Below, in pieces: positions 39,062-50,211 of a stretch of 64,000 nt of DNA. This DNA comes from Brevipalpus yothersi (taxonomy: Eukaryota > Arthropoda > Arachnida > Trombidiformes > Tenuipalpidae), in contig QZCP01000074.1 of NCBI GenBank assembly GCA_003956705.1, positions 10,629 to 74,628 on the forward strand, read 5' to 3'. The translations under genes were made by a program, and so were the position numbers. Numbering within the stretch: the first letter of the stretch is position 1; each line of letters opens with the position of its first letter. The notes under the pieces were generated by a model, which saw nothing but the letters and a program-made list of their open reading frames with translations, had not been told where the DNA came from and did no database searches.

Positions 39062-39389
39062 CTATGATATTGGATATGTGAATTTCCGTTCTTTCGTTCA
39101 GTTGAAAGTTCAAAGAATGACCTTAACTTAAGAGCAATCAGCATATTTTGGGAATAATCATAATTATAATGAGTGAAAATCACAATGGAGCTTCTTAATT
39201 TCCACACTCATGCTGTGGACTAGATTATAATTTGATAGCTGTAGAGTTCTCATCTGATGCTTCCGAAAATGAGGGAGAATTCAGCGGTCAAGAAAGATCG
39301 AAGAATCAAGAGATGAATAGAAATGAATCGAGAGAGAGAGACAAGCATGATAAAGAGAGAGAAAAAGAAGAAAGAAGGAAGGAAGAAAT

Positions 39390-39428
<39 letters not shown>

Positions 39429-39746
39429 AATAATTGAATAAAAGATTGTTCAAATGGTGGTCACGAATCGGACCGCAGATAGTAGGGTTTGTTGAAAGAT
39501 TTACATCTTTTTAGTGTGTGCTTCATACAAGAAGGTATTATTAACTCAACCGATATAGGTCAGGTAGATGAGAGCTATAGATTCTGGTAGAGCTCAAGCG
39601 TAGTGAGAGAGAGAGAGATCCTAAATTCAGCTGCTCTTTGTGTGTTTGCCTGAGTGGAAATGTTTCACTGAGTTTGCGATGGCGAGAACTCTTATGTAAC
39701 TTTGAAGCCAAAAAGCCGGAGGTGGCGAGAGGAGGAAACAAAGCAA

Positions 39747-39821
<75 letters not shown>

Positions 39822-41145
39822 AAGCAATGCAAGTGTGATTGTCGAAAAAGGGAATAAAATGGCCGCCATGATCATGGTGAGTCTAAAAGATTGGGTTACT
39901 CAATAGGAGATTCTTGGACAAAATCTTCAGCCAAGAGGAATGCTAAGAGAATCGAGCAAACGAAGTCAATTATCTGGATTCACTTTGGAATTCGATATAT
40001 AATCTGTTTTCATCATTCCAATCAAGTGAGATTAAAAAGTATTTCGTTCCCTTAATTCTACTAGGGTGAAGATTGTAATGAAAATTGATTCAGACAAATC
40101 AATTTGATTCACTCGCGAAAAGATCACCAATAAGTGTAGAATTTTATGTACAGTGAAATCAATTAAATTAAAGTACTCACATTATTGAGTATCGTTTTCC
40201 TTGGGTGCTTTACTGCTTTTTTATTCTCTTTTATACAACTCTATTGATTCTTTATGGACAACAGAACACTGATGGCAGAACACATTATAGGTATGGATTC
40301 TTGATTGTGTAAAATTGATTCGGAGACAATCGGCACTCGGGATTCTTCTTTCGATCGTATGCTTTGTGTTTTATCATCATTTTACATATATACTCGTCAT
40401 AGGAATAGGGAGAGGTGGATTATTCTCTTCAAAATTTACATGCAGCGGATAAAAATGTACAAGGTTTCTGAGGAGGGTTCATTGGGAGGAAATGTATCTT
40501 GGAAGATTTTGAAGGAAGAAAGGAAAAAGGGAAAAAACAGAATTGTATCATCGATACGTATCTACAATTTCATTCATTTTGATGGCTAGAAGGCCAAAGT
40601 AGTGAAGAAGAAGTGAAAATACTGACAGCATGTAGTAAAAGTGGAAAAAAGAGAAAGAGCTGAGAGTAGAAGAGAGAGAGAGAGAGAGAGAGTTGAAGAA
40701 GAAGAAAAAAAAGGCAGAAAACTTGTTAAGAATCGAAAGTTTTGGGTATTGAAGAGAAAATGGGAAGAAAAAGAAGACTATCGATTGCGTGAGTATATCC
40801 CGAGGCAAAATAGGAGCAGATATTCTGCATAATGATCTCTCTCTCTCTTCCAGGTAAAATATATAGTATACATACACACTAGTCTTTGCGAGAAGAAAAA
40901 AGAAGTGAATAAGAGACTCAAACTTATCTGAAATTATCACTGGTAAATTGAATGATATATATTCTCTTTTTTCCCTTTTCGTTCACCTTTATCGATGGGA
41001 AAAGCCTGAGACAAATAATTGAGATGGAAAATTTTTGCATGAAGAGGGGGAGATGGTTTGAGGAGAGAGAGAAGATAGAAGAGAAAAGAGGAGAAGAGGA
41101 GAAAAAATGGTAAGGATTGAGTGTAAATAAAGATTTGAGGTTGAC
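39062..41145. other. Downstream flank of Ubx-A
   Basis: AT-rich DNA with GA tracts at about 39401-39423 and 39750-39818. It should contain the Ubx-A 3' UTR (minus strand). No convincing minus-strand AATAAA was assigned and no other gene is seen. Confidence 0.5.
39750..39818. repeat. GA microsatellite
   Basis: 69 bases; shorter GA runs at 38890-38923 and 39401-39423. Confidence 0.95.
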
Positions 41146-43643
41146 TCATGCTTTAGATGATATATCTCCGGTGGCCATAGAATGATTTTGATCAGAATTA
41201 TTTGAAGATCTTGATTTTCTTGCTTGTTGATTCCATTGATTTATCACTTGATCTTCCTTCTTTTTTTTCATCCTCCTGTTTTGGAACCATATTTTCACTT
41301 GACGCTCAGTCAAATTGAGAGAATGGGCAAGCTCAAGCCTTCTCTTCCTATTCAAATAGTGTCCCATGTGGAATTCTTTTTCCAACTCTAACGTTTGACT
41401 TCGAGTATAGGTTTGACGACCACGTCTGCGAACACCATTGCTCGATTGGAGGCATATTGTACCGGAACAAATAGAATAGGAAAATTGATCACACATCAAG
41501 ACAATCAGGAAAAAATATGAAGTGATAAGCATGTGAGGAAAAACTTATTCTTCATTCAATACTCTTTGATAATATTTGATAAACAAATCAATTGACCGAT
41601 GAGAATTGATTTGGTAAATTTGAACAACTGGTGCTGCTGCTAAAATTGTTTGGATAAACTGGTCAGCGTGAAATATTTCGATAATCGGAAAGGAGTAATC
41701 TTGTGTATCCATCAGAATTAGGTATGGATGATATCGATCAATACATGTATAGCAAGATATTGATGAATATTCTACTAACTACATGCATTTTTTGTTGTAG
41801 ATATTCTCAGATTTGAGAGGAATATGCTCAAAATCTAGTCGATCATAGCTCACGAAATAGCCATTCTGAGAGGATCTTGGCTATAGAGATTGAGACCAGT
41901 TACCTGAATGGAAACAAATAGTATTCAAAAAGAATGGCTTATTTTTCCCTTCAAGTTTGCATTTGCTCAAAATCAATCTGATTAATCGATTTCAGCCATA
42001 TCGTCACTGCTCACTTGGTATGGAATTTCATAATGACTCCATTAAAGATCAGTTCAATCGGTTTTAGACTGGAAAATCTGGGATCATGACTCTTTTGGGT
42101 GGTAAATACTCCATCTTAGGATCCATTTTTTTTGACTATAAGTAAGGTATATGAGGGTAAAATATGAACTCAGTCTTGAAGTATTTCAAAATGCACTCAA
42201 ACCTTGCGTGTGAGCAGTAAAAATTTTTACCGGTTATTCACTAAGAAAGATTTGTAATTACACAAGATGAGTATGTAGAAACTTCCAGAAAATTGAAACT
42301 GCTATCAGTTGTGGAAAGAAGGAGAAGAATTTTTTTTTCTCTCTCTCTCCTCTACCACAGAATATGAACGCTTTACGAAAGTCTGGAAGAGCAGTAAATG
42401 TCCATCATCCAAGCCTCATAGAGTGAAAGAGGCGAGCAAAAAGATGAAACAGAGCTTCTTATTCTCAACCAGAGAGGAACACAGAATGCAATGGCGAAGG
42501 TCACAGCTAGATCGACTGATCGAGAAGAACGTGTATGAAAAGATCCTCCAAACTATGTCCTTGTGGAAGACATAGAAAGAGAGAGAGAAAGAGAGAGATT
42601 GTAAATCGTCAGTTACTGTTTGTAGTGGATGTGGAAGTAACAAAATGATAGTAAAATTTTTTTGAGAGACCATTTTCATTACAAATATGTGAGATGAGAA
42701 GAACATTCAAGTGATGATGGTGAGAGAGAGAAAGCAATATAAGAGGCAACCTACTAGGATAATCAAAATCGTCTCAAACATTATAGATCGTAAAATTGTT
42801 GTGAACATACGATTCTGCTGTTTACGATCTACTCATAATGATTCAATTTCACATCTCATGATATGGCCAATAAAATCAACTTCAAGCATAAAGATGAAGA
42901 TCCATTTCAAACGCTATTGTGTGATTAATGATGGAAAGTGTTTTGGATGAATGAATGGAAAAAGAATACCGATCAAAAAAATTTCAACAAACTTGACTTA
43001 AAACAATCATATTAGCAGCACCAATTGTGAAGAGTTTCGAGGGAAGTTTCTAAATTTAACCTGATAACTCATTAACATATTGCATAAAAAATATGAAAAT
43101 TTGTGAGGAATACTTACCACAACTATTACTCATCCATGAGTATGCTATGGCTTGATGCATACCAGGATTCATCACTTGATTTTGTTGACAGTAGGCATAC
43201 ATATCGGACACTTGCATGGATCTATAGGCCATTGCTGCCCCTAAGCGTTGGGCAGCAAAATCATCGCCTGGAATGGATGCTAATGATGATGCTGGTGATG
43301 TTGTTGGTCTCATGGAACTGAAGCCATTCCATGATCCTGGTGCATTGGTAGTGGTGGGTGGCGGTGGATGCTGGTCAGGTGTCTTAAAATTATTTTGACT
43401 CTCTTTCACTAGATTGTCACCCTCTTGAACACCACCACCATGATGGCAGCTCATCTGAGCATCATACGGCTTACTGTCCACATAATTTTGAGTAGAAGTA
43501 CCATTTTGTACCATACGATTTTGGTAGCCTGTGTTGAGCGAAAGGCCACCAAGTCGATAGGCTACCGGACTTACGGGCTGAGTTTCCATGTGCTGAGATC
43601 CGGTACCATAGAAAGGTCCGAAATCAGAATATGTGTTGATCAT
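41146..43643 (-). CDS. Ubx: Ubx-like Hox protein A (two exons)
   Basis: Nuclear homeodomain transcription factor for trunk segment identity. Exon 1 (43643-43118) begins MINTYSDFGPFYG, has YRLGGLSL and PYDAQM blocks like arthropod Ubx, and ends at a GTAAGT donor after YSWMSNSC, a damaged YPWM hexapeptide with Pro to Ser. The downstream exon (41462-41146) encodes a full 60-residue homeodomain: RRRGRQTY start, LELEKEFH, and WFQNRRMKKKKE in helix 3 with Gln50 and Asn51 kept. A short Ser/Asn tail follows. Joined in phase the product is 280 aa, but the expected acceptor reads CG instead of AG, and the only nearby AG (before CAATGG) puts the homeodomain out of frame. An intact alternative via a microexon or a distant AG is possible. 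It lies tandem to Ubx-B with the same orientation. It could be a decaying copy, yet both exons are open. Confidence 0.8.
41463..43117 (-). other. Ubx-A intron
   Basis: Canonical donor at 43117-43116 but no AG at the homologous acceptor. It contains the block at 42366-42861 shared with the Ubx-B intron. No other coding sequence was seen. Confidence 0.6.
42366..42861 (-). repeat. Intronic block shared by Ubx-A and Ubx-B (copy A)
   Basis: Corresponds to 48378-48882. The last 200 bases or so (about 42650-42861) are almost identical between copies, more so than the homeobox exons. It includes the non-repetitive run from CAACCTACTAGG to CACATCTCATGA. It could be a conserved enhancer or a gene-conversion tract. 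Confidence 0.8.
43375..43562 (-). repeat. Near-identical exon-1 block, copy A
   Basis: 188 bases that by eye match 49952-50139 without gaps at all but one position, a change that swaps Asp for Glu. Sequence on both sides diverges sharply. Confidence 0.9.
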
Positions 43644-44761
43644 TGTTCTTATTTGATGATGAGTACAAAATGATCCAATATGTTTGTTGTATATGTGAAT
43701 GAGATCAAGCTAATTTTTGTAGTCAAAAAAACTTTTCCTCCGCACGCTTCAATATCAGTCACTTTTGTGGGAGTAGCTATCAAGTAAGTGTTCAAATAGT
43801 GATATCAGTCGATAGTTAATAGCTGATGGCAATGAAAAAGTGATGAAAAATAGTGAATGAAAGAAGAAGAGAGAAGATGAAAAATTATGGCTCTTTTTAC
43901 TACTTCCAAAACACAACGTAAACTTGATTGCCTTGCCTTGGTGAATGGAGCAAGTTAAGCAAGAGAAAGAGAGAAAGAGAGAAGCTTACTTTATGGTCAC
44001 TGCTTTGACCACTGTTGAGAGATGTGGACAATGATGGTCAAATGGGAAGAGAGAGAGTGTGTAGCTTTCTCTTTTAACTATTCTTCGATTGATGATGAAA
44101 CTCTTTCACTTAAAGTGGCTATATAATGGCCTGAGTGGTCAATAAAATTGTGATGCTCACTGATGCTGATTATAAGATGATAATTGAGCTGCTGATAATC
44201 ATTCAATATGTATGTGTGTGTGTTTTTTTTGAAGTGTGTGTGTGTATCAGTTTTTATCACTCGGCAGACTGAAGATAACAGAAGAGCTTGATAGATGTTG
44301 ATGAAAGCACTTCACAAAAACTGATCAAGTTACGATTGGTTGATGACCCATGATAAGAATCTTAATTGGAAAAATAATGATGATTATTATGGTGAATATA
44401 AACTTTCCACGAAAGTATATCGACTGGATATAGATATATATGTGTGTATATACACTCACAAATAGATGTCGATGTTGATATCAAACCTTTAAAATGGACA
44501 AAAGAGTGTATTCTTCGTTTGATTATCAGTTAAAACTATGTTGACAAAGAAGAATACATCGACTCAAGTAATAGACGATTCTGCATCTCTTATTTGAAAA
44601 TCATCACACACAAGATCAAAGGATGAGATGATCCACACTCACACACACAGTGGCGGTGATGATGGTGAATGTTCTTGGTGAAAGATAGTGTCGCCTGTGA
44701 GAATGGTGGGAAATGTTGATCGTGTGCGTATCGAGTTTGTGTGTAATGCTGAATTGAGCTG

Positions 44762-44861
44762 GAAGCGATTCAAGACTCAGTATCATTGGTCTTGGCGAGC
44801 TGTTCAAAGGAAAGTTGCGCCTTCAAGCTATCATCCAATAAGATTCAGCTACCAAGCCACT
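44762..44861 (-). promoter_or_regulatory. Shared Ubx upstream element, copy A
   Basis: 100 bases that appear identical to 51526-51625 and are about 85% like the inverted copy at 62766-62870. It sits about 1.1 kb before the Ubx-A start codon. It is non-repetitive and lies inside microsatellite DNA, so promoter, 5' UTR exon or enhancer are all possible. Confidence 0.6.
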
Positions 44862-44892
44862 ACCCCTCTCTCTTTCTCTCTTTCTCTCTCTT

Positions 44893-44931
<39 letters not shown>

Positions 44932-45268
44932 TTCTTTCATTCTTTCTCACAGCCTCACAGTCATACAAGAATCATCATGCAGTAGCATTCTATCATCGTG
45001 AGCATGCTACATGATGGGGCTGGTCTTTTCGTGGTCTCTCTCTCTCTCTCTCCTTCTCTGATGCTGACTTTGCTAACTTCCATCCCCTTTTTCTCTCTCT
45101 CTTTTCTCTCTCCATTTCGTTCTACATCGATTTATCATTCTCATCGTCATTAGAACTTAGCATCATTCATGCACGCAATCAGTCTCTCTCATACCAGTTG
45201 CCTGCACTTTACCGAAGTGACTGCCTCATATTTCTTTTCTCCTCTTGCGCTTCACTTGGCTTCTCTTC

Positions 45269-45272
<4 letters not shown>

Positions 45273-45334
<62 letters not shown>
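45273..45334. repeat. CT microsatellite
   Basis: Follows an interrupted CT/CTTT region from 44865 that begins right at the end of the shared Ubx upstream element. Confidence 0.95.
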
Positions 45335-45340
<6 letters not shown>

Positions 45341-45534
45341 CTTTATCTCTCTCTCTCTCTCTTTCATTCTACTACTGGCCTTAGCTTCTTTCTTTTCTCA
45401 TCTTTTCTAGCTTGCCACTCGGGTGTTAATAATATTGGTAGCCTTTGCTTATTCAGCGAGAATACAGTCGATTTGAGATGCACCGAAGATTTTTGACTAT
45501 TCTGGAAAGCCAAAGATTTTTTCCATTACTATAC

Positions 45535-45536
<2 letters not shown>

Positions 45537-45605
<69 letters not shown>
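45537..45605. repeat. CT microsatellite
   Basis: 69 bases. Confidence 0.95.
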
Positions 45606-45607
<2 letters not shown>

Positions 45608-46618
45608 AGGCTCATTCCATTTTCAATATATGTATATATATTTCCTTCATCTTCGTCTTTACTCTCCAATGATAAATAAAAGCATAAGATTCTCAAGCGA
45701 ATTGATCTAGAATATCATTATTTTTGACATATATAAATGTATATTTGTCACCTATTACGATCAACATTTCATGTGAAACCGTGTGTTTATGTGTATAGAT
45801 GTGGATGTATGTGATCCATGCAAGGTGTGGCAGAGAATGGAAAATTAATCGCATGAGGTATGAATGAATGAAATGTTAATGTGTGTGTATATATATAGGA
45901 TTGAAGAGGAGGACTCAAGAGAGAAGGAAGAAGAGTATTTTGATTTCGCAAAATAGTATTAGTTAGTATAGTATACATCGATATATTAACACAGGAATAG
46001 ACTAAAAATTGGACACATTTTAAAATGAAGACGGTGAGTTAGTGTTCAAGGGAGGTAAGGTATGCATGGAGCCCGAAAATTAATTTTGGAAAACTCAAAT
46101 TGAATAAATACAAAACCGTATCGATACATGTACAAGAAGCAGAAGATGGTGAAGAAAGAAAAGAAGAAGCTTCCGAAAAAAGAGAATAATTCAGTGGATC
46201 ATAAGTACCAGGATTTCCGCTTCCGAAACCTATTCTCTTTTCTCCTCTCTTTCTCTTTCTCTTTCTCTCTCTATCTGTTTGTGGATGCTGTGTTTAAAGA
46301 TGCGGTCAGTTGAAGAAAAGTTTGTTAGCTTAAGAGAAACGAATATGTATCCTCAAGAGAGCTACTAGTATGTTGAAAGGTCGAAAAGATGGATGAGAGA
46401 CACTCTGTTAAGTGATCACTTCGCTGGAAAAACTATTCATCTTCTTGGTTTGTGTGTGTGTATGCAAAGTGAACGGTAGGGCCAGTTTGCCCAAAAGAAC
46501 ATAAACTATGCAAAATATAGACTCACCAAAAAGTAAAGAGGCGAACTGAAAAATTTACTGTGAACAAACGGTGATGGCAATATGGTGAATATGCATGGTC
46601 ACTTAAGTAAATTAATCT

Positions 46619-46621
<3 letters not shown>

Positions 46622-46657
<36 letters not shown>

Positions 46658-46688
46658 TTCATGCCTAAACGATATTATTATTATTATT

Positions 46689-46735
<47 letters not shown>

Positions 46736-46765
46736 TAGAGAGTAATAGGGAGAAGTGATGAGTTG

Positions 46766-46799
<34 letters not shown>
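46622..46799. repeat. Three GA tracts
   Basis: GA runs at 46622-46653, 46695-46732 and 46771-46799. These are the last substantial tracts; beyond about 51 kb they are absent. Confidence 0.9.
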
Positions 46800-46803
<4 letters not shown>

Positions 46804-47412
46804 AATATGATTTGGAAAGTGAGCTAAAATGAAAGGGTTCCAAATGAGAGGGAGAGAGGAAAAAAAGAGAAATAAAATACAAAAACTTTACAAACACCGT
46901 TGTTTTCATGCTTCATGATGAGTAAAACCACAGATGGGACATATTATAACATAAAAATGAATTGAAGACAATGAACGAATTGATAGTAAGCTGAAAAATG
47001 ACAAATGATGATGGAGATAAGATTGGCCAAAAGCTTAATGAATGGATGTACATCTACTGTTCATGGTAATAGTAGATCATTACATGAGACATGCGTTTGT
47101 GTGTGTATGTTCATGGATGAAGTATTCATTTTTGTCGTCTTTTGTTCCAGATTTTTTCTTTCTTATTCTTTTTTTTGGCAATTGATATGGACAGTTTTAT
47201 CTACGCTTCTTCTATATTTGGTCTAAAATTTGATGAGGTATTAAGAGATTGATGAAATGGAGGAGGAGGAAGAAGAAGAAGAAGAAGAAGATGGAGATGG
47301 AGATGGAGAATCGAAAATTTGTTTCCAATCTTATTTTCTGTCTCTCTTTTCTCTTTTCATCTTCTCTCTTCCATCGTCATCATTTTTTTTGCTGCTCTCA
47401 CTTTCTTCTAGC

Positions 47413-50211
47413 TCACATTTTCGTATGACTGTGCCCAGTTACCATTGAATGATGATTAGTTGGATGAGTTGATGATGATCCACGTAAACTGTCTAATTGT
47501 TCTTTGCGATCTTTTTGCATTTGACTCTCTTTTTTCTTCTTCATCCGTCGATTTTGAAACCAAATCTTGATCTGTCTCTCGCTCAATCCAATTTGTGAGG
47601 ACAATTCGATTCGCCGTTTTCGTGTCAAATATATGCTAGTGTGAAATTCTTTTTCCAGCTCTAATGTTTGCAATCGGGAATACGTTTGACGACCCCGTCT
47701 TCGACTCTGATAGGGACCTTGAAAAAATGTCATTCCAGTAGAAACAGAGACAAACAAACACATTAGGCAATAGTTGGACAACAGTATCCGCATAAGCCAA
47801 CGGTACTCAATACAGTGTGTGTGTATGTGTATGTGTGTGCCCGTAAGGCACCATTTTCCACTCGCTCCGGTGGCGTAACAGTAAGCAAAAAATATAACCT
47901 AAGATCACCGAAAAAAGGCTACTAAGATGAAATGGGTACCCAATACAGTATATATATGTATGTACACCCATGGTGGCCTTCAAAAAGGGTCCTAAATAAC
48001 TTTACATTATATAGCGGCCATAAACGGTGGAGCAATATAAGTTACCTCACTTTTCTCTCTCTCTCTCTCCCAGTTGCATCTTTCAGTTGGTCTTTTATCC
48101 ATCTTAGCACTATTTTTTTCCGCTCTCTATCCTCTCTATCCTCTGTCTCCTCTTCTCCTTTCTGCTGCCCATCGACATGGACACTTTGGACACAGCCGGA
48201 GGACATAGTTGTGCAACTGTCCCGACGTTATTCGGTCACTCACAAGGAAGCGTAAAATTCAGGGAACACAAAATGTTACCGGCTTAAAATCACCTTTCTT
48301 TAGTGAAAAGAGAAGAAGAAGAAGGAAAAGTAGGAGAAGAGAGAAAAGTGAAGGAAAGGAGAAAGATTCTCCCAGATGAACGATTTACGAAAGGCTGTGA
48401 GAAGAGTAGTAAATGTCCATCATCTGAGCACGAAGGAAAGGCCACAGGATGAAACAAGGCTACTTCGATGGTTAGAGAGAGAGAATAAGCACCGAAAAAT
48501 AGTGATGAAGAAGAGGAAAAAAGGCCAGAGGAAGAGAGAGGGAAAGATTCACTGAGAACATGGAAGAAGAGATCCTTAAAACTATGTCCTTTTGGAAGAT
48601 GGAGAGAGATTGTAAATCGTCAGTCTGTTTGTAGTGGATGTGAAAGAAGAAAGTAACAAAATGATAGTAAAATTTTTTTGAGAGACCATTTTCATTACAA
48701 ATATGTGAGATGAGTAGAACATTCAAGTGATGATGGTAAGAGAGAGAGAGAGAAAGCAATATAAGAGGCAACCTACTAGGATAATCAAAATCGTCTCAAA
48801 CATTATAGATCGTAAAATTGTTGTGAACATACGATTCTGCTGTTTACGATCTACTCATAATGATTCAATTTCACATCTCATGACTGCTCAATGATTAGGA
48901 GGGAATAAAAATCATGGACTCATGTCTAAAATGATATAAACAATTAGGTCAATGTCTATTTTGGAAGAAAAGTGCGATTGTGTCAATGAACTTTTATAAT
49001 CATTCCATATGAGTCAAAGAGGAGGGAAAAAAATTGAAATTCTGTCTGAAACTTAATTACAATCGCTTCTTAGCATAGCAGAAATAATAAGGGAAAGAAA
49101 ATTATTCCACCGTAATCATAATGATAAGACGATAATTCCATGTATAAAAAAACAACAACACATGTCTATTGAAAGCGGCCAACAGCTTCGCAGCGAGACT
49201 CAAAAGCTGTAAAATTCTGGTAAAGAAGATGGAAGAGAGAGAAAGAAGCTTTTATAGGGCCTATTCGATCGATACTGTGAGACTGAGTCACCAAATAAAA
49301 TGGTTTCTTTGAGTGCCTTTTTTCTTGTATATTCTGGAAGAGAATCCAGTCATTCTGATTAATTTGCTTAGAAAAACCGAAAAAAAAATTAAGTATTAAC
49401 AATGTTCCTGATGTGCATATTCCATGAGAACAAGAACAATATCATTGAATGTTAAAGAGAAAAAATTCTACCAAAACCAGAAAAACTATGGAGCAAAATA
49501 GTGGCAGCAACAGAATAGCGAATAGGAGAGCACATCACAGCAGCCCTATATAGAGTCATATTTTTTTGTCAAAGATAGACCTGAGTGTGACTGATTTGTG
49601 GATAAGGCTTCCAAAAAAAAGATTGGACACACACAAAATGTACACGATATGAAATGATCATACATGATGATGGAAACAATCAGGATAAGATACTTACCAA
49701 CCATATTGTTAACCCATGGAAGTATATTTTGATGTATCCCTGGATTCATCACTTGATTAGATTGACAGCAAGCGCTGTACATGTCCAAATTTTGCATGGA
49801 TCTTGCATAGGCCATTGCAGGATCAAAACGCATATTATCACCACTTGGTATGGACGTTAATGAAGAGGCTGGAGAGGTTGTGGGTCTCATGGAATTGAAG
49901 CCATTCCAGGCTCCAGGTACGGTGGTGGTTGTGGGTGGCGGTGGATGTTGATCAGGTGTCTTAAAATTATTTTGACTCTCTTTCACTAGATTCTCACCCT
50001 CTTGAACACCACCACCATGATGGCAGCTCATCTGAGCATCATACGGCTTACTGTCCACATAATTTTGAGTAGAAGTACCATTTTGTACCATACGATTTTG
50101 GTAGCCTGTGTTGAGCGAAAGGCCACCAAGTCGATAGGCGACTGCAGCCTGAGTTTCTACCGGTTGAGATCCAGTTCCATAGAAACCAAAATCGGAATAT
50201 GAATTGATCAT
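47413..50211 (-). CDS. Ubx: Ubx-like Hox protein B (two exons, complete)
   Basis: Nuclear homeodomain transcription factor; complete 272-aa product. Exon 1 (50211-49698) starts MINSYSDFGFYG, shares the YRLGGLSL and PYDAQM region with Ubx-A, and ends LPWVNNMV, a degenerate hexapeptide with the PW core. The splice is GTAAGT to TTCAAG in phase 1, giving G-PYQS-RRRGRQ. Exon 2 (47717-47413) encodes the homeodomain with LELEKEFH and WFQNRRMKKKKE, where Ubx normally has MKLKKE, then a short tail ending HSHTKM. The C-terminal alanine-rich region seen in insect Ubx is absent. By eye 45 of 60 homeodomain residues match Ubx-A. Upstream DNA forms the left arm of a palindrome shared with Ubx-C and MPC1. 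The start is the first ATG and aligns with the other copies. Confidence 0.88.
47718..49697 (-). other. Ubx-B intron
   Basis: 1980 bp with canonical GTAAGT and TTTTTTCAAG boundaries. It contains the block shared with Ubx-A at 48378-48882 and nothing else recognisable. Confidence 0.8.
48378..48882 (-). repeat. Intronic block shared by Ubx-A and Ubx-B (copy B)
   Basis: Counterpart of 42366-42861. The offset here is about 6.0 kb against 6.6 kb for exon 1, so indels separate the conserved islands. Confidence 0.8.
49952..50139 (-). repeat. Near-identical exon-1 block, copy B
   Basis: Counterpart of 43375-43562 at a constant 6577-base offset with no gap. Confidence 0.9.

Larger units (their letters stand above)
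43644..47412. other. Spacer between Ubx-A and Ubx-B
   Basis: The part up to about 44861 is Ubx-A upstream DNA matching the Ubx-B and Ubx-C upstream regions. The rest is CT/GA-tract-rich DNA and the presumed Ubx-B 3' flank. No gene is recognised. Confidence 0.6.

Noticed and set aside
41146..41462. Ubx-A homeobox exon as abd-A
   Set aside because: Its first exon is a clear copy of the Ubx-B and Ubx-C first exon, and the homeodomain tail lacks abd-A features; a tree is still advisable.
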